Source: Candidatus Bathyarchaeota archaeon
GTDB lineage: Archaea; Thermoproteota; Bathyarchaeia; 40CM-2-53-6; RBG-13-38-9
Direction: 5' to 3'
DNA length: 12,614 nucleotides
NCBI GenBank assembly: GCA_023144075.1
Contig: JAGLGJ010000014.1
Coordinates: 1-12,614 of the forward strand
The notes beneath the pieces were generated by a model that did no database searches, was not told where the DNA came from, and worked only from the letters and a program-made list of their open reading frames with translations. The position numbers were made by a program, and so were the translations under genes. Position 1 is the first letter of the stretch. Each line of letters starts with the position of its first letter. Of the stretch, positions 1 through 6,724 are shown one piece after another.

Positions 1-369
1 GATATTATCAAATTACCCTCTGGGATTAGGCTTCTTCAACCTAAAAAAATCCATTCTCCCCGATATTCTGCAAAAGATAAAGATGAGTTACTAAATCTCG
101 TAGAAGAAAACAAAAAATCAATTGACACCATTTTAAATCATTATATGAACAATCCTACGCCTATCTTATTCATAAATGATCTTTCAATATATTTCCAATC
201 AGGGAAATGGGAGAAGGTTTTTAATGTAATGCAAAAAGCAAAAGTTGCACTTGCCAACGCATATTACGGAAGGTCTCTTGAGAATGACCTTAAAACAGGT
301 ATATCAAAAATTGAAAGGAAAACACTCGAGAAAGTATCGAGCAAAGCTGATATGATTATTCATCTTTAA
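1..369 (+). CDS. C-terminal part of an unrecognised protein (5' end outside window)
   Basis: The frame is open from base 1 to the TAA at 367-369, giving 122 residues, so the gene enters from the left edge. An internal ATG at 145 would give only 74 residues, but the open frame before it reads as ordinary protein and I take that part as coding. A hydrophobic strand followed by two polar residues, PILFINDLS (about residues 53-61), resembles a Walker B or beta-strand core. After it comes a helical region with ANAYYGRSLENDLKTGIS, and the protein ends in KADMIIHL. This looks like the tail of an alpha/beta NTPase-type fold, but that is only an impression and I do not recognise the family. The gene converges on the minus-strand S-component gene, with only two bases between the stop codons. 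Confidence 0.6.
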   Translation, partial: DIIKLPSGIRLLQPKKIHSPRYSAKDKDELLNLVEENKKSIDTILNHYMNNPTPILFINDLSIYFQSGKWEKVFNVMQKAKVALANAYYGRSLENDLKTGISKIERKTLEKVSSKADMIIHL

Positions 370-371
370 AT

Positions 372-1160
372 TCAAACTTCGGTAGGCATTAGTCGTGAGG
401 ATCTCAATACTGTGATCAAACCAGTTCCAAATACAGTCGCTACCACCGTCATTAGTAACCGCTCTATCGTTGAGATAGGTAGCATGAAAATAAATAATTC
501 AGGGATGCCAGGGAGATTCATAGAACCGAGCATTGATTCTACTGCTCCTAATGGAATAAACCAACCTAATCCTAAAATGAATATAATATTACCGAGCATA
601 TGATCCGAAATCAATCCACAATAGCTTGACAAGAAAATTGCAAAAGATAATTTCTTCTTATCTTCACTTTCGTACATAACAGAAATTTTCCCTCTAAAAA
701 TTAAGATGATTATCAGACCAGCCCAATGAATAACAGGATAAAAAGGAGCGATTTGACCAACCCAAGTAAGATACCATGACGCTGTCAAAATAAAGACGAT
801 TAAGGCAGCAAATTTCCATCCGCTAATATTGTGACCCATTATTTTGATTTCTTTTTTTGATAACATTCCAGCCACTAATGCTGAGATTGCTGGAGCAAAT
901 GAAGTGAGAATCGCAAATACTGGCCAACCTCTGTAACCAGCAGCTATTAATCCCCCTATTAATGCTGCAGCCGATCCAAGGTAGGGTCCTATTATCAGTC
1001 CGTAAACAGGGGCTATCGAAGCGTCTAGTGTTATCCGGGCTCCAGGTAAGCCAATTAATGGGATGCCGGGAAGAAGGATTATTACTGTTACTGAAAGAGC
1101 TGCAAAGACGGCTACAAAAGAAACTTTTTTAGCATCAAAATATTCTTTTTTTGAATGCAA
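372..1160 (-). CDS. ECF-type transporter S component (substrate-binding membrane subunit), substrate unknown
   Basis: This 262-residue integral membrane protein has six to seven hydrophobic segments, at about residues 12-33, 45-73, 80-98, 115-135, 140-156, 172-202 and 220-250. The N-terminal KKVSFVAVFAAL followed by a long segment with APVYGLIIGPYLG...AALIGGLIAA is typical of archaeal ECF S components. These bind a vitamin or metal and dock on a shared EcfT/EcfA module. No ATPase or EcfT gene is present in the window, so it would have to use one encoded elsewhere. The start is a TTG at 1160; an in-frame TGA lies 27 bases upstream and no ATG fits. A TATA-like box at 1191-1203 puts transcription start only about ten bases before the TTG. 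It is divergent from the TPP-riboswitch operon, so a thiamine-related substrate is plausible but not shown. Confidence 0.75.
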   Translation of the reverse strand: MHSKKEYFDAKKVSFVAVFAALSVTVIILLPGIPLIGLPGARITLDASIAPVYGLIIGPYLGSAAALIGGLIAAGYRGWPVFAILTSFAPAISALVAGMLSKKEIKIMGHNISGWKFAALIVFILTASWYLTWVGQIAPFYPVIHWAGLIIILIFRGKISVMYESEDKKKLSFAIFLSSYCGLISDHMLGNIIFILGLGWFIPLGAVESMLGSMNLPGIPELFIFMLPISTIERLLMTVVATVFGTGLITVLRSSRLMPTEV

Positions 1161-1190
1161 TTTTTCTCTACCATTGGTATCATTTCATCA

Positions 1191-1203
1191 TTTAAAAAAA
1201 ATG
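1191..1203 (-). promoter_or_regulatory. TATA-like box for the S-component gene
   Basis: On the minus strand this reads TTTTTTTAAATG-like sequence centred about 36 bases before the TTG start. Archaeal transcription starts about 25 bases after the TATA centre, giving a leader near ten bases. This is position and composition only; there is no clear BRE. Confidence 0.35.
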
Positions 1204-1275
1204 TTCAAAGGTAATTTGGCTTTTCTAAAATCATTTTTTAGGAAAGAATGGTTCGTACAAGTTAAATTCAAAATC

Positions 1276-1284
1276 TTATATAAT
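1276..1284 (+). promoter_or_regulatory. TATA-like box upstream of the TPP riboswitch
   Basis: TTATATAAT is the best TATA match before the riboswitch. A start about 25 bases downstream (near 1303-1307) would begin just before the conserved GGGG of the aptamer and would leave out the 5' arm of the long P1 stem proposed at 1291-1298. A second candidate, TTAAATT at 1262-1268, would start transcription near 1291 and include that arm. The sequence alone does not decide between them. Confidence 0.35.
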
Positions 1285-1290
1285 CCGTTT

Positions 1291-1409
1291 CTATCAATCA
1301 CTTGAAATTGGGGGAGCTGGAAAAAAACCGGCTGAGAGGATGGCTGCAAATCCATTGACCCTTTAACCTGATCCGGATAATACCGGCGGAGGTAATAACA
1401 AATTGATAG
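1291..1409 (+). ncRNA. TPP riboswitch (THI element) in the cytX-thiDN leader
   Basis: The conserved TPP aptamer signature is present in order. GGGG (1311-1314) pairs with CCC (1359-1361) as P2. GCTGG/CCGGC (1316-1320/1328-1332) closes P3 over an A7 loop. CTGAGA (1332-1337) is the pyrimidine-binding motif. An optional stem ATGG/CCAT (1340-1343/1352-1355) follows. ACCTGATCCGGATAATACCGG (1366-1386) then forms P4/P5 with CCGG/CCGG (1373-1376/1383-1386), the pyrophosphate-sensing half, closed by CCT/AGG. A possible long P1 pairs CTATCAAT (1291-1298) with ATTGATAG (1402-1409), all eight bases. TPP binding should control the downstream HMP transporter and ThiD-ThiN genes. No oligo-T terminator follows, so control of translation initiation is the simpler guess. 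The outer boundaries depend on the true transcription start. Confidence 0.95.
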
Positions 1410-1465
1410 CTATTCTTCATGAAATTTTATACCAAACTTCCTTTTCAAATGGTAGATGTTAAAAA

Positions 1466-2767
1466 ATGGTTAAGTTTGGTTTTCCGGAGGTACGTACACC
1501 TCCAGAATATGGAATAGAGCCAGTAAAAGAGGAATATCGCTGTCTTGGATTCTTAGATTATTTCATATTATGGTCAAGTCTAGGAGTTGGACTATTAGTC
1601 CTATTAGCTGGCACATTACTCGTGCCAGCATTAAGTTTTAGAGACGCACTTCTTGCAATAATCATTGGCACAGCAATAGGTAATATTCCTCTTGTACTCG
1701 CGGGATGGATTGGCAGCGAATATGCCATACCAACTATGGTGACAATCAGACCTTCTTTCGGAATACGAGGTTCATATTTTTCATCTATTTTGAATCTGAT
1801 TCAATTGATAGGATGGACTTCTTTTGAAATAATTATTATGGCCAAGGCAGCTGATACAATTAGTATTGCAACGATCGGTTATTCGAACATAACTCTATGG
1901 ATAATTATATTCACAATTATTTGTATAGCAATGGCAATCGGTGGACCATTACTTATAATAAGATACTGGCTCGAAAAGTTCGCTATATGGATTGTTTATG
2001 GTACATCAATTTGGATTGCATATTACATCCTTTCCAAAGTAGACTTTTTTGATTTATTGGCGATTGAAGGCCAAGGAGGTTTACCCTTTTTGTTAGCTAT
2101 AGACTTAGTCATAGCAATGCCAATATCATGGATGCCTTTAGCAGCTGATTACTTGAGATTCTCAAAGGATTCAAAACGTGCATCTGCCGGAATGTATTCT
2201 GGATATTTCTTAGCAAACTTTCTATTCTATACTCTTGGTATTCTATTCGTACTAGGTGCTGGGATATCTGATCCTATAATAGCCATATCGACAGTTGCAT
2301 ATGGTATTCCAGCTCTATTACTGATACTTGTTGATGAAACGGACAATGCGTTCGCAGATATCTACTCAGCTACAGTATCAGTTCAGAATATGCTACCTAG
2401 ACTGTCACAGAAAATGCTGATCTTGGTAATTGGAGTAATTGGCATGTTAATGGCCTTAATAGTGCCTATAGCGCAATACACGTCTTTCCTTTTATTAATA
2501 GGGTCTCTTTTTATTCCGTTATTTGGTATAGTTATCACAGATTATCTCTTTGTGAAACGGAGAAAATACATTACTGAAGAGCTTTACTTACAGCATGGTC
2601 GTTATTGGTATCAGAGAGGGCTAAATATTCGAGCTGTAGTCGCATGGTCATTTGGAGTTTTTTCATATCATTTAATCGTAGCTTATGCTTCTTGGTTAGG
2701 AGGGTCAATTCCTAGTTTCATCATTGCAGCAATTATCTATTTTATATTAATGGGAGTAAAAAAATGA
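1466..2767 (+). CDS. cytX: CytX-like NCS1 permease, probable hydroxymethylpyrimidine (HMP) transporter
   Basis: This 433-residue polytopic membrane protein of the nucleobase:cation symporter-1 family has about twelve hydrophobic segments. The N-terminal WSSLGVGLLVLLAGTLLVP (residues 36-54) and the block GWIGSEYAIPTMVTIRPSFG (80-99), followed by GSYFSSILNLIQLIGWTSFE (102-121), match the CytX branch that is repeatedly tied to thiamine riboswitches. Its position right after a TPP riboswitch and its ATGA overlap with thiD-thiN make HMP, the pyrimidine precursor of thiamine, the likely substrate. Related NCS1 proteins carry cytosine or other pyrimidines, so substrate identity is inference. The ATG at 1466 has only a weak GGTAG upstream, and that element sits in a small hairpin (1430-1454). 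Confidence 0.88.
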   Translation: MVKFGFPEVRTPPEYGIEPVKEEYRCLGFLDYFILWSSLGVGLLVLLAGTLLVPALSFRDALLAIIIGTAIGNIPLVLAGWIGSEYAIPTMVTIRPSFGIRGSYFSSILNLIQLIGWTSFEIIIMAKAADTISIATIGYSNITLWIIIFTIICIAMAIGGPLLIIRYWLEKFAIWIVYGTSIWIAYYILSKVDFFDLLAIEGQGGLPFLLAIDLVIAMPISWMPLAADYLRFSKDSKRASAGMYSGYFLANFLFYTLGILFVLGAGISDPIIAISTVAYGIPALLLILVDETDNAFADIYSATVSVQNMLPRLSQKMLILVIGVIGMLMALIVPIAQYTSFLLLIGSLFIPLFGIVITDYLFVKRRKYITEELYLQHGRYWYQRGLNIRAVVAWSFGVFSYHLIVAYASWLGGSIPSFIIAAIIYFILMGVKK

Positions 2768-4155
2768 AGATCTCTTCTCGTATTTTAGAGCCTTACAATA
2801 AGATTTCAAGAGCATTGACAATTGCAGGATCCGACTCTGGAGGTGGTGCCGGTATCCAAGTCGACCTAAAGACCTTTGCAGCATCAGGAGTATACGGAAT
2901 GAGTGTTGTTACCTCAATAACAGCACAAAATACGTTAGGAGTATATAGTATTCAAGATGTTGACTCAAAGACGATAACGGCCCAGATGAGAGCTATATTA
3001 GATGATATCGGAGTAGATGCGGCAAAGACTGGAATGCTTCACACTTCTGAAATAATTCAAACAATTATGCCAGAGATCAAGAAATTTAATATCCCCCTGG
3101 TTGTAGACCCTGTTATGGTAGCTAAGAGTGGAGCAACTCTCCTAGATCCCACCGCTATTGATACAATGAAAAAACATCTTCTTCCTCTAGCACAAGTAAC
3201 TACTCCCAATATACCGGAGGCAGAAATACTTTCAGGATTGAAGATCTCATCTTACGAAGACGCTGTATTGGCAGCTAAAAAGATATCAGAAATGGGTACA
3301 AAAGCTGTTGTTGTGAAGGGTGGTCATATCAAAGGTAATCATGTCTTTGACCTTTTATATGTTGATGGACATATTGAAAAATTCGAGAATGAACGAATCG
3401 AAACGAATGCGACACATGGAACTGGATGTTGTTTTTCGGCGGCAATCACATCAGAGCTAGCGAAGGGAAAGAAAATATCGGAAGCTGTAGCCACTGCAAA
3501 GAAACTTGTTGATCTTGCAATAAGATTCGGCCTTAAACTTGGCAGAGGTCACGGACCAGTAAATCCAATGGCAATATTGTATAAAGAAGCAGAAAAATAC
3601 TCAGTAATAAGCAATATGTCAGAGGCATTAAATCATCTCCAATCAGATCCCAATTTCCATCATCTCATCCCAGAATCACAAACAAATTTGACGATGTCTC
3701 TTTCATATGCAACCAACTCAAAAGATATTGCCGCAGTACCTGGTCGCATTGTAAGAATGGGTGATCGAACCCACATATCCTCCTCACCTAAATTCGGTGC
3801 ATCAAAACATGTCGCTGCGACTCTAATCACTGTAAGAAAATATTCACCAATTATAAGAGCCGCGATTAATATAAAATTCTCTGAAAAAATATTACAGATA
3901 TGTAAAGAACTGAAACTAACATTATCTTCTTATGATAGAGCTCAAGAGCCAACTGAGATCAAATTAAGAGAAGGCGAGACTACAATTTGGGGAGCTGAGC
4001 AGGCGATCAAAAAGTTTGGAGGAGTTCCAGATGTTATTTATCACAAAGGAGACTGGGGCAAAGAACCAATGATAATAATACTTGGGCGAAACACATCTGA
4101 TCTAGCAAAAACAATCAAGGAAATAGCTTCAAGATATTCACGTGATGTAAAGTAG
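2764..4155 (+). CDS. thiDN: Bifunctional HMP/HMP-P kinase and thiamine-phosphate synthase (ThiD-ThiN fusion)
   Basis: This 463-residue two-domain cytoplasmic enzyme carries ThiD at residues 15-270 and ThiN at about 285-460. ThiD shows ALTIAGSDSGGGAGIQ (17-32), KTGML (88-92), VDPVMVAKSGATLLDP (114-129), VVVKGGH (182-188) and the anion-hole motif HGTGCCFSAAI (218-228). It phosphorylates HMP and HMP-P to HMP-PP. ThiN shows LIPESQTNL (301-309), AAVPGRIVR (323-331), FGASKHVA (344-351), RAAINIKFS (365-373), YDRAQEP (390-396) and KGDWGKEP (428-435). In archaeal enzymes this domain condenses HMP-PP with the thiazole phosphate to TMP, replacing ThiE. There is no DNA-binding helix-turn-helix, so this is the enzyme rather than a ThiR-type regulator. 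Its ATG overlaps the cytX stop (ATGA), so it is coupled to cytX and under the same TPP riboswitch. No key residue looks missing. Confidence 0.95.
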   Translation: MKISSRILEPYNKISRALTIAGSDSGGGAGIQVDLKTFAASGVYGMSVVTSITAQNTLGVYSIQDVDSKTITAQMRAILDDIGVDAAKTGMLHTSEIIQTIMPEIKKFNIPLVVDPVMVAKSGATLLDPTAIDTMKKHLLPLAQVTTPNIPEAEILSGLKISSYEDAVLAAKKISEMGTKAVVVKGGHIKGNHVFDLLYVDGHIEKFENERIETNATHGTGCCFSAAITSELAKGKKISEAVATAKKLVDLAIRFGLKLGRGHGPVNPMAILYKEAEKYSVISNMSEALNHLQSDPNFHHLIPESQTNLTMSLSYATNSKDIAAVPGRIVRMGDRTHISSSPKFGASKHVAATLITVRKYSPIIRAAINIKFSEKILQICKELKLTLSSYDRAQEPTEIKLREGETTIWGAEQAIKKFGGVPDVIYHKGDWGKEPMIIILGRNTSDLAKTIKEIASRYSRDVK

Positions 4156-4211
4156 GAATTACGTAGAGACTGCTACTATGAAACAAGATCTTTTGATTGA
4201 TATTTAATCTC

Positions 4212-4236
4212 TTTAAAAGTTTGCACAACTGCACAA
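4212..4236 (+). promoter_or_regulatory. Candidate promoter with tandem TGCACAA sites before the DUF885 gene
   Basis: TTTAAAAG (4212-4219) is a fair archaeal TATA box and would start transcription near 4242, about 30 bases before the TTG start. Just after it, TGCACAA occurs twice (4222-4228 and 4230-4236) with an 8-base period. This could be an operator between TATA and the start site. The evidence is pattern only. Confidence 0.3.
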
Positions 4237-4273
4237 AGATTTTTACAAATCAGTAAATTAAATGTGAAATGAA

Positions 4274-5908
4274 TTGAGCGACACAGATTTTGATAGACTT
4301 GCCAAATCAATGTTCGAAACCTTTCTTCGACGAGATCCAATTTTTGCCACATCTATAGGAATTCACATCTATGATGATGTTTTACCTAGTGGCACATTAC
4401 AGTCAAAATATGAAGATATTATCATTATGAAAAGTTATTTGAAAAAGTTTGAAGAGCTATCAAATAATACATTGATTAAAGAAAAAATGTTTGATCAGGA
4501 TCTCGCAATAGATTCTCTTAAACTCTCATTATTTCTGGAGGATGAATTGAGATTATGGAGCAGTTCTCCTGAGGCTCCTGATATAGTAGGGACATCACTT
4601 TTTCTTTTATTGACCAGAGATTTCACTTCAATAAATGAAAGACTTGAAAGTATGACAGGTAGGATCGATCAAATACCAGATTTCTTGAATGAATCAAAAC
4701 AAAGAATAACTGATCCTGTAAAATTATGGATACGACTTGCTATTCATGCAACTGAGGGATTACCCTATCTATTAGATGAAATAATCGTTCACGCTAAAAA
4801 TGTAAATTATAATAATTTACAAAAATTAAATCAATCAAGTAAGGATGCTAAAATCACTATTAATAACTATAAAGAATGGCTCGAAAAAATTCTTCTGAAT
4901 GCTAGAGAAGATTTTGCGATTGGAAAAGACAAACTAGATAAAATCCTGCAGCTTAGAGGACTTGGGCTTTCTTCGAATGAGATACTTAACTTTGCATATT
5001 CAGCTTTAGAGGAAGAGAAGAGTAGACTAACCGAATTATCTTACAAAATAAAATTGGGTGCATCAATAGAAGAAGTAAAAAAGATAATAAAATCCAAACA
5101 TCCAAAAAACTTTAAGGAAGTTCTTGACGTTTACCGAAAATCAATTGAAGATGCAAAGCATTACATCCTTGAAAAAAAAGTGTTTAAGATACCGGCTAAC
5201 GAAAATGTGGTCGTTAAAGAAACCCCACAGTTCATGCGCCATCTTGTTAGTACTGCAGCAATTTTTCAACCAGCTAAGTTTGATAAAGACCAACTCAGTC
5301 TATATCTTATAACTCCCCATAATGATACAAAATTCCTCGAAGAGCACAACTACTACTCTATTCCTAACACTACCGTACATGAGGCATATCCCGGCCATCA
5401 TCTGCAGGGTTGTTGTGCGAACGAAAATCCATCTTTGATTAGATTGTTAACCCCATTTGCTGCTGAGTTCGTTGAGGGATGGGCTCATTATTGTGAGGAA
5501 TACATGAAAAATATCGGATTCGATAATTCCTCTGAATCTAGGTTTGAACAGACTATAGGAATGATTTGGAGAGCGGCTAGAATGATTCTCGACATCAAGT
5601 TGGCCAGTGGTGATATTTCTTTTGATGGGGCTGTTAATTATTTGATTGAGCAGACAGGTATGGATAAACAAGTGGCCTTTATCGAAGTAAATGAATATGC
5701 AGAAAAACCTACTTATTTTCTGAGCTATTACCTCGGAAAACAAATGATATTGAAGCTTAAGCGTGATCTAATGAAGCAATTAGGAAATAATTTCAATGAA
5801 AATAAATTTCATGATGTACTTCTTAATGCTGGTAATATTCCGATGCGATATGTGAAGCGTGCAGTTCAGGAATCATTTGATATTAAACTTGATGATAGGT
5901 TACTATGA
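4274..5908 (+). CDS. DUF885 family protein, probable zinc metallopeptidase
   Basis: This 544-residue protein is close to the usual DUF885 length (about 550-600). The family signature HEAYPGHHLQG lies at residues 369-379, with H369, E370 and H375/H376 as likely metal and catalytic residues. A second conserved block, EGWAHYCEE, lies at 401-409, where E401 is a likely further zinc ligand. The rest is mainly helical, as in gluzincin-like peptidases. There is no signal peptide or membrane segment, so it is probably cytoplasmic. The start is a TTG at 4274: an in-frame TGA at 4265 excludes the nearby ATG, and the next ATG (4310) would drop twelve residues. The physiological substrate of these proteins is generally unknown. 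It has its own promoter region and no obvious link to the thiamine genes before it. Confidence 0.85.
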   Translation: MSDTDFDRLAKSMFETFLRRDPIFATSIGIHIYDDVLPSGTLQSKYEDIIIMKSYLKKFEELSNNTLIKEKMFDQDLAIDSLKLSLFLEDELRLWSSSPEAPDIVGTSLFLLLTRDFTSINERLESMTGRIDQIPDFLNESKQRITDPVKLWIRLAIHATEGLPYLLDEIIVHAKNVNYNNLQKLNQSSKDAKITINNYKEWLEKILLNAREDFAIGKDKLDKILQLRGLGLSSNEILNFAYSALEEEKSRLTELSYKIKLGASIEEVKKIIKSKHPKNFKEVLDVYRKSIEDAKHYILEKKVFKIPANENVVVKETPQFMRHLVSTAAIFQPAKFDKDQLSLYLITPHNDTKFLEEHNYYSIPNTTVHEAYPGHHLQGCCANENPSLIRLLTPFAAEFVEGWAHYCEEYMKNIGFDNSSESRFEQTIGMIWRAARMILDIKLASGDISFDGAVNYLIEQTGMDKQVAFIEVNEYAEKPTYFLSYYLGKQMILKLKRDLMKQLGNNFNENKFHDVLLNAGNIPMRYVKRAVQESFDIKLDDRLL

Positions 5909-5980
5909 TTAAAGAAACACGTATTTTCAATAAATCTTGTCACTAATATTATCCATAAGCTAAACACGCACAAAAACAGA

Positions 5981-6529
5981 TTAAATCTTTAATCCGGTTC
6001 TCTCCATGACTTGAAGATATGCAATAAGTGTTGCAGGTAAAAGTTGAAGACCAATATGCAATGGTAGACCTACGTAATATACTATGACTGGTAGTCCAAG
6101 CACAAGCACCATAACAAAATAGACTGCAGGAATATCAAGTGAAGCAAGCATGAAACTCATTGTAATAATTCGAGTTTTCGTAGATGACTGAGGTCGAATT
6201 CTCTGTATTGCTAGAGCAGTCACGCCAGCCACAATGGTGAATACGGCTTTAACCGCAGGCCAAAGCCATGAAAGAGGATTTGCAGCGGTCAGTAGACCGA
6301 TAATAGCTTGGACTTCTGTAGTGATCAAAGCCCCAAACGGACCATATAGATATGCGGAAAGGAGTATCCATCCATATGTATTTGAATATCCAAGTGGTGT
6401 TGCATTTCCGCCAGTTAAGATGGTGTCTATGCGTTCCAGAATTGAGGCAAGAACTCCCGCGGTAACTCCAAAAACCATTGAGGTAAGAATATCGCGTGTA
6501 TTAATTCGGAGTTTAGTAATGTTTCTCAT
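5981..6529 (-). CDS. Small ECF-type transporter S component (YkoE-like in size and layout), substrate unknown
   Basis: This 182-residue membrane protein has about five hydrophobic segments, at residues 14-32, 52-82, 88-108, 121-146 and 148-174. An N-terminal VFGVTAGVLASILERI is followed by a central segment LLSAYLYGPFGALITTEVQAIIGLL, the small-residue-rich pattern of ECF S subunits. It is shorter than the S component at 372-1160 and not obviously its paralog. No energising ATPase or EcfT is nearby. The ATG at 6529 has no Shine-Dalgarno, which fits a short or absent leader. A perfect 7-bp inverted repeat lies ten bases before the start. A run of five A on the plus strand (5972-5976) gives a U5 tract just after the stop. 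The position near a TPP-controlled operon hints at a vitamin, but the substrate cannot be read from the sequence. Confidence 0.65.
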   Translation of the reverse strand: MRNITKLRINTRDILTSMVFGVTAGVLASILERIDTILTGGNATPLGYSNTYGWILLSAYLYGPFGALITTEVQAIIGLLTAANPLSWLWPAVKAVFTIVAGVTALAIQRIRPQSSTKTRIITMSFMLASLDIPAVYFVMVLVLGLPVIVYYVGLPLHIGLQLLPATLIAYLQVMERTGLKI

Positions 6530-6538
6530 TGAAATTCA

Positions 6539-6560
6539 AACTACCAGATAATGGGTAGTT
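6539..6560 (-). promoter_or_regulatory. Perfect inverted repeat, candidate operator of the small S-component gene
   Basis: AACTACC (6539-6545) and GGTAGTT (6554-6560) are perfect 7-base inverted arms around an 8-base spacer. On the minus strand they lie between a TATA-like ATATATT (about 6563-6570) and the ATG at 6529, so they cover the predicted transcription start. This is the usual place for a dimeric repressor site. It could also form a short RNA hairpin if transcribed. Confidence 0.45.
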
Positions 6561-6724
6561 ACCAATATATGAGTAAATATGAAGATATCTGAGTTTACAA
6601 ATATTTCAAGTTCTATTGACAAATAGGAAAGATCGTAAGAATCAAACTCATTAATGCTAATAAGCTTCGATGAAGCATTGAATGTCTTTTAAGATAGCGA
6701 TAAATAATTCTCTGGACACCATGT

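Noticed and set aside
412..603. Plus-strand open frame of 63 codons
   Set aside because: It lies fully antisense within the S-component gene, has no promoter or ribosome site, and its protein has no recognisable features.
1180..1200. C-box-like TGATGA on the minus strand, suggesting a C/D guide RNA
   Set aside because: No paired D box (CTGA) or internal C'/D' boxes at suitable spacing could be found.
1063..1305. Plus-strand open frame of 80 codons
   Set aside because: It is antisense to the start of the S-component gene and runs through the divergent promoter region up to the riboswitch; it is an AT-rich chance frame.
5124..5312. Plus-strand open frame inside the DUF885 gene
   Set aside because: It is in another frame of a well-supported gene, with no signals of its own.
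5447..5743. Minus-strand open frame of 98 codons
   Set aside because: It is antisense to the conserved metal-binding half of the DUF885 gene and is explained by codon constraints there.
6234..6551. Plus-strand open frame of 105 codons
   Set aside because: It is antisense to the small S-component gene, whose membrane-protein composition is far more convincing.
6664..6676. GCTTC-GAT-GAAGC mini-hairpin between the divergent S-component and glycosyltransferase genes
   Set aside because: The stem has only five pairs and a three-base loop, and there is no relation to a start site or T-run.
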